Source: Opisthorchis felineus
Lineage: Eukaryota > Platyhelminthes > Trematoda > Opisthorchiida > Opisthorchiidae
NCBI GenBank assembly: GCA_004794785.1
Contig: SJOL01006626.1
Span: 605,991 to 669,990, forward strand
DNA length: 64,000 nucleotides
Direction of reading: 5' to 3'
Below are positions 1-10,072 of this stretch, one piece after another. How positions within the stretch are numbered: position 1 is the first letter of the stretch; each line of letters opens with the position of its first letter. The position numbers and the translations under genes were made by a program. The notes beneath the pieces are model-generated. The model did no database searches. It saw nothing but the letters and a program-made list of their open reading frames with translations, and had not been told where the DNA came from.

Positions 1-326
1 NNNNNNNNNNNNNNNNNNNNNNNNNNNNNNNNNNNNNNNNNNNNNNNNNNNNNNNNNNNNNNNNNNNNNNNNNNNNNNNNNNNNNNNNNNNNNNNNNNNN
101 NNNNNNNNNNNNNNNNNNNNNNNNNNNNNNNNNNNNNNNNNNNNNNNNNNNNNNNNNNNNNNNNNNNNNNNNNNNNNNNNNNNNNNNNNNNNNNNNNNNN
201 NNNNNNNNNNNNNNNNNNNNNNNNNNNNNNNNNNNNNNNNNNNNNNNNNNNNNNNNNNNNNNNNNNNNNNNNNNNNNNNNNNNNNNNNNNNNNNNNNNNN
301 NNNNNNNNNNNNNNNNNNNNNNNNNN
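1..326. other. assembly gap
   Basis: Run of N. It is followed at once by ten C (327-336), and C runs also occur inside the window, so the bases at the gap edge may be low quality. The next open reading frame starts right at this edge, so its exon is probably cut by the gap. Confidence 0.98.
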
Positions 327-335
327 CCCCCCCCC

Positions 336-508
336 CATCCGTTTTGGCGTGGACTCACCAGAAAAAGTGCATCAGGACAGGATGACGACTGTTCAAACGC
401 GAGTGATGTGAACGACGTAACTGCTAATTATCCCACAACCAACAACTTTGACAGTTCTAGCGAATTTTTAGCTGAGTCTGGATTATGTGAATCTGTCACT
501 AGGGTTAG
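336..508 (+). CDS. coding-like exon at gap edge
   Basis: Frame open from the gap edge to a TAG at 510-512 (58 codons). The peptide is rich in Ser, Asp and Asn (it includes GQDDDCSNASDVNDVTANY), typical of a polar linker and unlike the repeat families nearby. A good splice donor, GTAGAAGG, sits at 509 and leaves two bases over. The exon at 2208 needs exactly two, so the pair joins in phase across a 1.7 kb intron that holds two family H repeats. Alternatively the frame ends at the TAG. No family recognised. The 5' boundary is lost in the gap. Confidence 0.4.
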
Positions 509-767
509 GTAGAAGGTGTCATGGAAAATCATGAATCTGGTCAAGTTTTCTGCAACTGAATGAATTAGAAAATCCCCCAATGTGCTTACAAATGGACCGC
601 CTTACTTACTTTCAAAATCGCCTAGGCACCTGTGAAATTCGTACCCCAAAATAACACAAACAACATAAAACAAGTTTTTTTTATTTTCGTCGATCGTATC
701 GATTGCACAGTGAGCCTTATCCTTGTCGTCATCACTAGAGATCTCATTCTTTCGCGGACTACACTCA

Positions 768-1145
768 TTTACAAACTGATTTGGTTTTCAACGAGGAACT
801 CAACTGAATCACAGCTGAATCTCTCGTTCATGATATTTTTTTACTAGATGAACTGCTCAAAGGTCGTCGGATGTTTCATTTCGGACAATTTTCTAGATGT
901 CATAGTCTACTGCCTGGACGGACCACACTACTCATGAGACTACTGAAAAATCTTCGACTACCTACTATCGCATCCGTCTCCTTTGGAGCTGTTTAGGTTG
1001 ATATAGTTGAATTTACCGAAAGTGAACATTTTTATGGAGGTGACAACCTACCCCACCGTTTCACTAGCCTTGATGAAATATACTTGCTTGCAAATTACAT
1101 TGGAGTTAACCCGGGAACCACAAGTGAATCTGTCGTTTATACTAT
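768..1145 (+). repeat. family H repeat, old 1.3-unit copy
   Basis: Degenerate copy of the hammerhead repeat. The landmark CAGCTGAATCTCTCGTT is at about 800, the ribozyme region at 950-1005 has drifted, and a second partial unit begins near 1082, giving the same 1.3-unit layout as the best copy at 46626. The ribozyme core is not recognisable, so it is presumably dead. Confidence 0.6.
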
Positions 1146-1716
1146 TCTTTAAGCAAACCTGTTTCACAAAGGAATGACATTCGAGATAGAGCAAGTGGAG
1201 TTCTTCGTCCTGAAGGAACCTCCGATGATTTTACATCATTACCCATGAACTAGAATATACCCATTAACTACGAAGTATGTAACATCATGGACTATTCGTT
1301 CGATAGCAAAAACAGCTCACTAATCAAATGGATTTCATTTATCAGGTGCATTTAATCAATATTTCCTCTGGGTTCCACTGAGACATTCATGACTACTCAA
1401 ATGCTAGGATTAGAAGTAACACTGCTAGGATAAAAACCGGGCCTCACTGTGCCTCAAACCTGTATAAAAATGATATCGTTCTAATTGAACAGTAATTCGA
1501 ATAATTGAGTTGCGAGGGTGGATATTGAATCTGGCATTGTATCAAGAGGGAAGCTTTGGACATGGATATAAAAAGTGGGTAGTTTGTAGTGCATAGTGGC
1601 CGGAAGATTGAGTTACATTCGAAGTGAATGCTTACTCAGATATATCGCACTGCAAAATAACCATCTGATGTTTGGTGTCATTTTTTCAGAAGCTTGTTTT
1701 AACAACTTTCCGGAAC

Positions 1717-1878
1717 CCAGCTGAATCTCTCGTTTATGATGTTTCCAAGCAACTGAATGTGCTGCACCAGGCCGCCTCATGTTTCAGTTGGTACGATATT
1801 CGAGATATCGCGATACATGTATAATAGTAATACACAACTCATAAGGTTGCTGAAAATTCTTCGACAGCCCACGACATC
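1717..1878 (+). repeat. family H repeat, truncated copy
   Basis: Well conserved from AACCCAGCTGAATCTCTCG through the GCACCAGGCCGCCTCATG landmark to CGACAGCCCACGAC, then broken off inside the ribozyme. The copy therefore ends in ribozyme stem I and lacks the catalytic core. It lies in the putative intron 509-2207. Confidence 0.75.
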
Positions 1879-2207
1879 ATTATCAAATACACAACCGACA
1901 GCGCTGAAATCATGTTGCCTCCTGACACCACCAAATGCAAGCGAGAATGAAAATGAGTCATTCTTTTGTGGAAGAACCTAGGCATGAAATCACCCAAGTT
2001 GCTGCTTAAACTGTGTTTATCGTACAATGAGAGTTTTGTACTCTTTTGTGGGCCCCCAGTGTGTGAGGCTATATTCACACAATACTACAAAGGAAGTATT
2101 CTTTATGGTTACATATCAGCGATTCCTCAGCGGTGAGGCACCACAAAACTGGGAACTAACTGGTGTTTTACTGTTGAACACAACGTTTGCAAATTCTTTT
2201 TTCTCAG

Positions 2208-2313
2208 GCTTGATTATGGCCTAGACTTATCATGTGAGGACTTCGGAATGACTTTTTCTATCAAGCCAGTTCACCGCAGTCGGAAATTTCGACGCAACGC
2301 GACTGACAACTGA
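2208..2313 (+). CDS. candidate terminal exon
   Basis: An excellent acceptor (TTCTTTTTTCTCAG) is followed by one base and 34 sense codons to TGA at 2311. The peptide starts LDYGLDLSCEDFGM and ends in a basic stretch, HRSRKFRRNATDN. The one-base lead matches the phase left by 336-508. A GTGAGG at 2234 could act as an internal donor, so the terminal status is not certain. Function unknown. Confidence 0.4.
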
Positions 2314-2470
2314 AGTAGGCATCGGCGGAGCATTTTCCCCCTGGTATTTTGATTCATTGAAGGCACATCTAGATGACCAGTATAGAGAGTGAGAAGCAGA
2401 ATGCGGGTTTCTGCGGTTAGTGCCGATGCGACAGGGGTGTCGCTTATTGCACTGCTGACGATTTCCGCAG

Positions 2471-2533
2471 GTACTCATTGTTAATCCTGAACTTGTGTCC
2501 ACCGCCTACGGAGTAAATTTACGACGAAACTGA
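2471..2533 (+). CDS. weak exon candidate
   Basis: Acceptor ATTTCCGCAG at 2461-2470, then VLIVNPELVSTAYGVNLRRN in phase 0 to a TGA near 2531. A possible donor, GTAAAT, is at 2513 after 14 codons. Neither boundary joins in phase to 2208 or 3205, so an exon is missing between them or this one is spurious. Confidence 0.2.
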   Translation, partial: VLIVNPELVSTAYGVNLRRN

Positions 2534-3204
2534 GGACGAGACCGGTATTCGCAAACACTGAACTACAGTAGTTCTACGGGAAAATGTACATTTGCAAAAA
2601 GTCACTGATTTAAGCAAGGTACTCTGTTCGCATTCTCTTTTTCGCCCGGGAAAGTGCACCCATAAACGTGTCACTTTTTCCAGTGGTAGTCCCCCAAGAA
2701 TGGTCTCTTGTCTAGATGTACGTTTCCTACTCTCAATCATCAGACAAAACTGTGCCTAAAATCTGAAGCAAAGTGAGAGGATAGCATCTTACTCTATCAC
2801 ACTGAAGATGGGTGCTTATTTTCTCATTTTGTTTTACCAAGTGGGTAATACTGAAAAGCGATTAACACCGGTCCTGTTAGCTGGATGGACAGGGTGGTTG
2901 CAGTGGAGAACTATAGAGATCAGATGACCCTGTCCACTTTACTATCAATCCACTTTCATAAATCGATATTCTGAGTAATCTACATATAGCTATGACCACT
3001 GAATAAATAACTGGGAATTAATGTACTACGATGCACTTCTGCCAACACTCGTGCCAAAAATCCAATTTGGCTAGACTATCCAAGGTCAGTGATTCGGCAA
3101 ATTCTATTGGTTCAGATTTTCAGACTGACCTTGACTTGGCCCAATAGATTACCTAAACTGTATTCTTAACCCGTTCCAGGATAGACAATAACTCTTATCT
3201 TTAG

Positions 3205-3354
3205 CTATACTGGACAACGCAGGCAAAATAAAAGCGAACGAAGAAGTCACATTATGGACAGCTGACTCGTTCAGAAGACTGAAAAAGGCTGGTCCTGTTG
3301 ATCGATCGGCTGAGCTGAGAAAGGTTTTCATTATATACCAGAGATATCGGATTC
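3205..3354 (+). CDS. exon of an unidentified gene (chain 3205-3751, part 1)
   Basis: Acceptor CTTATCTTTAG, then two bases and 49 codons, a charged stretch with ANEEVTLWTADSFRRLKKAG and RSAELRKVFIIYQRYRI. I place the donor at GTATGAGC (3355) because it leaves one base that the next exon completes. If the exon were not spliced there, the frame would meet TAA at 3378. The intron would be 54 nt, small but of the mini-intron size seen in flatworms. No conserved domain recognised. Confidence 0.5.
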
Positions 3355-3408
3355 GTATGAGCGGTTTTCGGCTGATTTAAACAATGTAATCCATTCTGCA
3401 TGAACCAG

Positions 3409-3556
3409 TTACTTCGAGAGAGGACATCTTAATGCTGCACTCGGGACGCTCCGTAGCTGAAATAGGGACAAGTGACCCCACAGAGAGTCTGAAGACACTA
3501 ATGAAATTCCTGAAAATCTATTTTGAAGCCAACAAGCTTGGGGACACGAATAATTC
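3409..3556 (+). CDS. exon of an unidentified gene (chain 3205-3751, part 2)
   Basis: After CATGAACCAG the frame reads two bases, then TSREDILMLHSGRSVAEIG and a probably helical segment ESLKTLMKFLKIYFEANKL. The donor GTAGTTG at 3557 removes the TAG that would otherwise close the frame at 3558, and its two leftover bases fit the one-base lead at 3619. Two successive phase matches across 54-nt and 62-nt introns make this chain more convincing than any one exon. Confidence 0.5.
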
Positions 3557-3618
3557 GTAGTTGATTACCAGTTACTAGCAAGAAGATTGTGCACATCGAC
3601 CTCTGTGATGTGGGACAG

Positions 3619-3751
3619 CTCAACATATGGTGTTAGCCATAAAAAACTGGAACTTCCCCAGGCTAGTTTAGGGTATTCGGTCCAGAAAAACTTCAGTGAT
3701 TTTGCTGACTTTCGGACAGATCTATACTACTCAACTCCCGTTCATAAGTAG
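3619..3751 (+). CDS. terminal exon of chain 3205-3751
   Basis: The acceptor TGTGGGACAG is poor in pyrimidines. One lead base, then 43 codons to TAG at 3749. The peptide includes STYGVSHKKLELPQASLGYS and then an acidic-aromatic segment, DFADFRTDLYYSTPVHK. With the two exons before it, it gives about 143 residues of C-terminal sequence with no recognised domain. A further short open frame after the acceptor at 3834 ends within ten codons. Confidence 0.45.
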
Positions 3752-4189
3752 CGAGTCCCATGACACCGATAAAATTATATGGAGAAACTAAAAATTTTTG
3801 ATCCGACAGGTCTTGGCAGACGTAGATATGGTTACTCACTAAACACAAGCTGTCCTATCGAAATTATTTTCACTAGGTTGATAGAACGACTATTCTATTT
3901 GCTTACCGGTTCAATGCTGCTCTCTTCTTGACTTATCTCACTGACTCACCTCGCGTTAGCTATCTGCCCCCCCCCAAATCTCCCCTTATCTTTCCAAAGC
4001 GCAGAGCCTCCAAGTTTTCAGTACATAGCTGAGTTTTTTCAAGACTGTCAAGATTTTTTGCTCAGCTTAGGCCATCAAGTAAATCGACAGGTTAGTAACA
4101 CGTGCTAGTAACAGGTGTCATAAGACATGCCCACAAAGTAGTTGAACGTTTTTTGAAAGCACGTAGAATTTTAAGAATGTATTTGTTTT

Positions 4190-4486
4190 TCTCATTCCGT
4201 TTGCACTCATTTGCACACAGTTTTGACGAGGGACTCAGCGCATTCCCAGCTCGATCTGCCTTTTATGATATTCCGCAACTGGATGGGCTGAACAAATGCT
4301 GCTCCATGTTTCTGTCAGAGAGATTTTCAATATAATGCAGTATGTTTTTATGAAGGAAAATACTCACAAGTTTGCTGAAAACTATTTGACAGCTGACAGC
4401 TGCTTCCGAACTTCTTGGAGCTCACCAGGTACGTGCAGTTTCCGAGGTTCCGTCAACCTCAGGTTTCATTTGAATCCAGTTTGTAA
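4190..4486 (+). repeat. family H repeat, degenerate
   Basis: Recognised by the order of landmarks: TTTTATGATATT, GCTCCATGTTTC, CTCACAAGTTTGCTGAAAA, then TTCTTGGAGCTCACCAGG where the ribozyme lies. The ribozyme core is too diverged to be active. It forms the left arm of a head-to-head inverted pair with the next copy. Confidence 0.65.
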
Positions 4487-4499
4487 GAGAGTTACACCT

Positions 4500-4815
4500 G
4501 GGAATCAGTTTAGTCTCCCGTGAAAACCAAATTGATTTGCAAATGAGTGTATTTGTCGGAATCAGTCCAATTTGGCTAGAAGTATAACATAAGGTTGACA
4601 GAAACTCGAGGACTTCGCCTGCCGGATGAGCCCCAAGAAAGGCGAAACCGGTCGTGGGCAGTCAAAGAGTTTCCAGAAAACTTGTGAGTAGTTTTCTCTG
4701 CGAAAATATACTGCAATGTCTCGAAATTGTACCAACTGAAACATGAGGCGGCCTTCTTGCAGCACATTCAGCTGAAGAATATCATAAACAGGATGTTCAC
4801 GGCTGGGATTCAGCT
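4500..4815 (-). repeat. family H repeat, inverted partner
   Basis: Runs on the minus strand of the H consensus, so the ribozyme strand is +. Landmarks include AAATGAGTGTATTTG, AACATGAGGCGGCC and GATTCAGCTG. Together with 4190-4486 it could form a long hairpin in RNA. It holds the near-intact ribozyme at 4617-4664. Confidence 0.75.
4617..4664 (+). ncRNA. hammerhead ribozyme, core-mutated copy
   Basis: Stem II (GCCC/GGC), GAAA, the self-complementary ACCGGU, the GUC cleavage triplet and a 6-bp stem I (GCCUGC with GUGGGC) are all present. The CUGAUGA box reads CGGAUGA. That U-to-G change hits an invariant core position, so activity should be lost. Stem I differs from the other copies yet still pairs through alternate bases. 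Confidence 0.65.
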
Positions 4816-5053
4816 GAGTCCCCGGTCACCACTAACCTAATGTGTGAATAAGCGTTTGTCTGAACTTAGGTCCAGCTTGGTTTCCATGTAGACAACAGAA
4901 ACGAAGAGGATTTTCCGTGCCCCTATTAACATAGTATCGTGTTAGAAAGAACACTTATTCCTCAAACATCTCTTTGTCAACAGAACGTAGGATAAACGGT
5001 TTTGCTGAAGAGATTGCATGGATTGGATACTGCCAGACTAGTGACGATACTGA

Positions 5054-5190
5054 GTTTGAGATAGCTCAGTCGTTTGAGTGCGAATTTAGTGACCGGAAGA
5101 CTCGTGGTTCGAACCCAACCCCGGCATCTCAACTGCTCTTGTCTAGGCCTGGTCATCCTGGCAGTATCTCGGGTAGCATGACAGGGAAAC
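5054..5190 (+). mobile_element. family S SINE, 3'-truncated
   Basis: tRNA-derived SINE: A-box-like GATAGCTCAG, then B box GTGGTTCGAACCC at 5103, then the body with CTTGTCTAGGC and CCTGGCAGTATCTC. The 3' module with GAAAGGGTGTTACAGCTGAA is missing. Confidence 0.8.
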
Positions 5191-5448
5191 ACAAAATGTG
5201 ACGATTAGTCAGTTCGTTTAATATAGAATGATAGGAAAACGACTGTTCAACGAACATATCCGTTTGTAGAGCAAACAAGCAAAAGTCGGGTCCATTCAAA
5301 TTCACATAGAATGTATTTTTGGTGGGGCGCAAAAACCGCAGCTGTTACTCTTCTCAACTCAAAGAATTTCCTTTAATCCGGGCACTTTATCAATATTTTT
5401 TTTGTGAGACCAAGCAGTGGTCATTGAGCTGTTTATACCACCTACCAA

Positions 5449-5748
5449 TGTAAGGGGGGAAGCCCTTCGCCGCGAAGCAGCTTATTAGTATACATCAACT
5501 AAACATTTACAAACTATCTGACAGGAAAGTAAACATCTCATATACACCTTATTTGTAAAAACTGAACATCCTTACGCGTCTTCTTCAACTTTCGTGGATA
5601 TTCATTGACTATCGCACAATTGTAAACGAACGCTGCAAAGCAGTTCCATAGGTCCCGTAATAAACCCTACCTTCCACTAGACGCGAGGCGGAGTTACGAG
5701 AAAACCACATACTACTCGCATGACTCCTCAGTAGTATCCGCCGTTACA
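5449..5748 (-). mobile_element. solo LTR (gypsy-type), 300 bp
   Basis: Bounded by TGTAA...TTACA ends and flanked by a perfect 4-bp duplication, CCAA (5445-5448 and 5749-5752). Read on the minus strand it starts TGTAACGGCGGATAC, carries an AATAA-type signal (CTAATAAGC) near the 3' end, and ends CCCTTACA. It matches the copy at 27931 along its whole length. With no internal region beside it, a solo LTR left by recombination is the simplest reading. Confidence 0.8.
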
Positions 5749-5790
5749 CCAATATCCTCTAATAGTCTGCCTGCATGAGTGGACTGACAG

Positions 5791-5991
5791 ACGTAAATGA
5801 ACTCATCTGTTGCGTTGGTCTGCAGCCAGAACAGCAGTCAATTCAGTGAGTGGAATAGCATGTCAAATTGTTCCCAGTCGTTGCTAGACAATATGTGGTG
5901 TTTTGGATACCAGTGGACAAGGTGTATTACGGAACAGCTTGCTGTCGCTACAACCTCTTTGTTGTTGCCAGAGTTTCCGATGGATAACATT
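5791..5991 (+). other. splice-like open segments
   Basis: Two open segments (5791-5845 ending at GTGAGTGG, and 5880-5991 ending at GTAAGG) have splice-like boundaries but do not join in phase. The second is open in more than one frame. Either a decayed exon pair or chance. From 5992 to 6900 I see nothing supportable. Confidence 0.15.
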
Positions 5992-6997
5992 GGTAAGGCT
6001 GTGGAGCGTCTTGTTGACCGAGTTACCTGAACATGCGGCCGCTTGAAGGTTCCACATCACTAGGCTAGCTAAGCCTAGCAACAGAGTGAAGTCAGAAAGG
6101 AATAGGGGCGTGATGGGTTTCTGCGTGGGTATCGAAACGATAATGACTTCCGCTATCTTTCTATTCGGTTATGTTGAAAACGAGGGTTGCTTTTAAAGAC
6201 GCCGGTTCAAGCCTCTGACCCAAATCACAGTGATAAGCCGCACAGCCCAAAAACACATAGAAACCTAACTCCCTACGTTGTTTTACACCTCACAAGAGTT
6301 TGAAGCCATATTGGTCTCTTGTTCACTGATTGCAAATAGGTTAACTTAGTCGTTGAGATTTGCACTTACACGTCCTTTTACCGGTTAGTCGTTGTATGAT
6401 GAGATAGACTGTCGTGTGGAATAGATTTTCACGGAAGTTCGCTACAGCAAGCGCCCCACACAACAGTCAGTTTGTTTTGTGATAGTGCGTGTTCGCATTC
6501 ATTATACAGAAGCGCACCCCCCAAAAAACAACATAGGGATTGCATCCGTCAGATATTTATTCATTACCCAACCAGGTAGGAAAGAATCAAGAAAGGATCA
6601 ATACCATATTTTACCAAAACGAAGAGAGACAGATTTGATTAGGGTGATATGGATGGAGGGGTGATTCATGTCGGTCGAATCAGGTGGACAGCAGACATGT
6701 TTCAATGCTGTGTGCGTGTTCAAAGATTGTCGGATAGCGTGTGTTTTACTCTGGGGGTGGACTACCTTGTCCAACCAAACAGCTGATTAGTCAACCTCAT
6801 CGAAACCACGACTCATAGCAAAGTCTTATGAATTTTTATGTCTCGGCAAAACATGGTTTTGTCTGTATATTTGCAGTTTGTCTCCTAACAAGTTGACTAA
6901 TGCGATCACCTGAGTTTTTCGAGCCTACTGAAGTTCACCAGAGCGGCTGTAAGTTTCTGTTAGCATCCAGCGATTTCCCTTAATTTGCCCTATCTAG

Positions 6998-7211
6998 GCG
7001 CAATCGCAGTCAACCTTATGGACTCATTTATCTCCGTTTTCTTGTTTGCATGGCGCTTTTATCCTACCTACCTGTCTCTGTCGTGTGCTCTCTCTCCATC
7101 TGGAAGGCTATGCGTCGGTTGAAGTCAGACAAAACCCAACACGTAAGAAAGCAGAGAACATCGTTTCAGTTTAACACACTGAACAATGCCAGTGGCATGT
7201 TCATGGAATAA
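6998..7211 (+). CDS. candidate exon after a 52-nt intron
   Basis: A clear mini-intron (GTAAGTTTC at 6946 to GCCCTATCTAG at 6997) precedes this segment. All three frames are open for 40 or more codons, so the frame cannot be fixed by sight. One frame gives a hydrophobic span (LRFLVCMALLSYLPVSVV) then basic residues to TAA at 7209, like a membrane segment. Another joins in phase to an upstream ATG at 6900 (MRSPEFFEPTEVHQSG). The splice sites are more convincing than the protein. Confidence 0.3.
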
Positions 7212-8159
7212 CAGTCTTTTGGAAACTATATTCTACCGCAAGCCGACTTAGGTAGACCGCCACCTGAACTTTTGTTCTGCTTGTCAATTTGGACTTGAAA
7301 CGAACCGTGGCATATAGAATGACCTGTCCCACTTCCTAACGATTCATCATCACACTTAATAAACAAGCGCTGAAAACAATGGGAATCCCGTAGACCACCT
7401 TATCGATCGCAACGTCCGTGGCATTTCACACTTTTCTTCCTCTCACGTGACGTCTGATTATGTGAATTCATATGTGATTTCACGTACCGGTGCACACTGT
7501 TGGCACAAATGGTGTCACGTACACAATAGTTTGAATGAGTAGTCAAGCGTTATACAAAATGCTCGGTGAGCTAGCAAGGCTTGAAATAAGGTTGGGCGCT
7601 CAAAACACACGTATGGATATTTAATCCCCGACCAAGTCACGTGTACAAATCAACCTTGACAAAACAACCAAGGTCGTGTTATAGATCCCATAAGAATCAA
7701 GGTTTTTTTCATTAAACTTAAACCTTCAACAATACTGTTAGATAGTACGTACGTTTACTAGACCCATTTCCTTGGAATTCACCCGCGTTCTTCAACCACC
7801 TTCTCCTCTGACCCTCGAATGTAACTGGTAGACCTGTAATCGAAAGTAATCGATATGTGTAGTATTAAGCAAAAGAGCCTGTCCGCTTTCCTTCAACACA
7901 CAGAGTACAATAAACCAAATTCTCAATGCCTTCAACTGAACGAAATAGTGCCTCACCTTTCCCATCTAATATTATTTGGTATCCTGGATGCTATAGCGAT
8001 TTGAGCTGTTGGTGTCTGCTTTTTTTAGTAATGTCCGCTGACTTCCCCTGGAACGAATTGCGGCGCGAAGTATTGTAGGAATTTTGGACCGGTCCATCAC
8101 GTGACTGCTCTTTTCCGTCCTTTAAATGTGGTCAGCCTATGTCGAAAAGCACTGCATCT
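7212..8159. other. no gene seen
   Basis: No long open frame, no repeat family and no RNA gene recognised. The CTCACGTGACGTCTG at 7442 joins a CACGTG and a TGACGTC box, which may be chance. Confidence 0.5.
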
Positions 8160-8425
8160 TCCTTATTGCAAATCATTGGCAGTTGGTACTTCAGTAATCT
8201 CGAAGGGATTCGAACCCGCAACCACCCGGTTTGTAGTTGAAAACTAAACAATTCGGTCACGAGTTGCTGATCATTGATGTGAGTAACCCACACTTGGAAG
8301 GGACATGACCTCCGTCATCTTGCACTCACAGAATTCACATCACGTGGACACGTGTCGACTGGCTCCTGGACTGCCAACTTTTCAGTTGGAATGTTCTGTC
8401 GTGGTTGAATCATCAATTCTCGACT
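8160..8425 (-). repeat. family B repeat, degenerate
   Basis: Shares with the copies at 18913 and 31255 a diverged B box (GGGATTCGAACCC at 8206), AATTCGGTCACGAG, and the CGTGTCGACTGGCTCCT landmark followed by ACTTTTCAGTTGGAA. Confidence 0.55.
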
Positions 8426-8835
8426 TTCAGCTTCGACTGACTGAATGTTGTTGAAACTTCGTCATCTTTTGCTGGGACCACGTTATGACCCAAATTAGAA
8501 TGACATGAAAAAATGCTATCGAATCACTAGGCGCAAGGATGGGCCCCTTCAATAACAGATATGACAGGTTCCTAAGACTATGACCGCCACTTTTTTACGT
8601 ATAGTGTCATATAATAAGCTCACACTAGAAAAACGGCTGCCACTAAACCAGTTTTTTATTAGTTACATATTGCTTTGGTCCAATGAAGTACTTTCTTGGG
8701 TTCAACACCTGCTAGAATTTCCTTGGCTATTCTTGGGGTTCCCGTTTTCTTCATTCGTTTGCCCACTCACCATTACAAGCGGTTCTTACATATTCGATAG
8801 ATCGCACTCATCTTTCCGAACCGGAAGGCAGCTCA

Positions 8836-8970
8836 CCGTCGGTTTCGCCCTTTCACCTCGGGTTCACCAACTAGGCGCAATCCCTGAGTTTCTGTCAACC
8901 CTATGTTCTACTTGAATCCAAATCGATCAATATTCGCCCAGTAAACTCATTTGCATACGGATTTGGTTTA
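8836..8970 (+). repeat. family H repeat fragment
   Basis: Matches the 3' half of the unit: GTCGGTTTCGCCC, TAGGCGCAATCCCTGAGTTT, then ATGTTCTACTTGAA. The ribozyme stem II is disrupted (CCTTTCACCTCGGG). Confidence 0.65.
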
Positions 8971-9124
8971 TTTATGTTTGACGATTTATAAACGTTGCCA
9001 AAACCATCTTTTAGGCCTGTTTTATAAGATGATTTATATACGAACACTACCGATGTGTTAAACAGATAGGGAACAGCACAAAAGCTCAAACATGGGCTGT
9101 CCCCTTGCCGGTGTCACTCCTTAG

Positions 9125-9400
9125 TCATAGAAACAGAGTTCTTGACCAGATTTTAATGAAGATTCTTGGGTAGCCATTACAAAATCGTCGCTCCGCTTTC
9201 GTCTTCGACTCTGTTGTGTTGCAATGCGTCTCGATCCGCTTGAGTAGGGTTCGAACACAGCTTTGTTTGTGGTAGCTCGGATGGTTGCTGAAGTAGCTCA
9301 GAATCTGGTCCGTGTGCGTTTCTTTCGCGTATACTTCAGTTTGCATTCGATCGTCTGTTGTCCTTTTGACCAGCACATCAAGGAATGCCACAGGTTCTAC
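9125..9400 (-). pseudogene. Penelope-like reverse transcriptase, C-terminal fragment
   Basis: The minus-strand translation has the post-palm signature of Penelope-like elements: FLDVLVKRTTDD, then VYAKETHTDQIL, then FSNHPSYHKQSCVRTLLKR. In the family these correspond to the PFLDV...VYRKPTHT...NHP...K..VVR.L block. The 88-residue frame stays open to a stop near 9127. The catalytic YADD-type motif and the GIY-YIG endonuclease are absent from this stretch, so it is a 5'- and 3'-truncated relic. Hammerhead ribozymes are known from Penelope-like elements, so its co-occurrence with family H may matter. Confidence 0.75.
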
Positions 9401-9888
9401 TCCTCTGTTTCCTATGTTCTTCTGAAGTAAATGTGGGGAGACACGTTATTCAGCATTTGATTCGCTCGTGACAGTTCGGTAGTTCGTCAGTTCTGTTCCT
9501 CCGTTCCCATGGATTCGCTCGCGTCTATTGTGCGTCACTTTTTGACAAGTTGTTCCGACATTCCGTTTATCGGTCCATCAAATAATGACGATCGCTTTAG
9601 GTTGAGAAGTGCACTGCTGCTTCTGGCTAAGAGAAGCACTTTACAATTGTTTTTTCTACTTGCGGACACCGCGCCCTGTAATATGAATGTCATCTGAACG
9701 TACAACATTCGAAAGCCGGACTAAACAGGCTACCTGTCAGTCATGGGTGATTCATTTGAGGTAGGCTAGACTTGCACCTTTGAGTGACACACTTCTGGAG
9801 AACGCCACCAATAAGTGATGCGGGCAGTCCAGTTATCAGCCGGTACATATGTCTACTTGCTCTCAGTAATTAGTTAGGGTATACAGAC

Positions 9889-10072
9889 GGCGAGATGGCT
9901 CAGTGGTTAGAGTGCGAATTTACTGGCCGGTGGGTCCGTGGTTCGAACCCGACCTCTGCATCTTGACTTCCCCTGTGTAGGCTTGGGCAACCTGGCAGTA
10001 GCCCAGCCCTCATGCTTTCTCCGGGTGGCATGGCAGCTAGGCACCGAAAGGGTGCTATAGCTGAACGATTTT
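9889..10072 (+). mobile_element. family S SINE, near full length
   Basis: A box GATGGCTCAGTGG at 9893 and B box GTGGTTCGAACCC at 9939 stand at the usual tRNA spacing. The tRNA-unrelated body then follows (GTGTAGGCTTGGGCAACC, CGGGTGGCATGGCAGC) and the 3' module AGGCACCGAAAGGGTG. The frames through it are SINE sequence and not genes. Confidence 0.88.

Noticed and set aside
2227..2313. Minus-strand frame at 2230-2502
   Set aside because: Shadow of the better supported + strand exon at 2208.
9891..9965. tRNA gene (A and B boxes at tRNA spacing)
   Set aside because: The same sequence recurs 13 times with a conserved non-tRNA body and cannot fold a full cloverleaf acceptor stem; it is the head of SINE family S.
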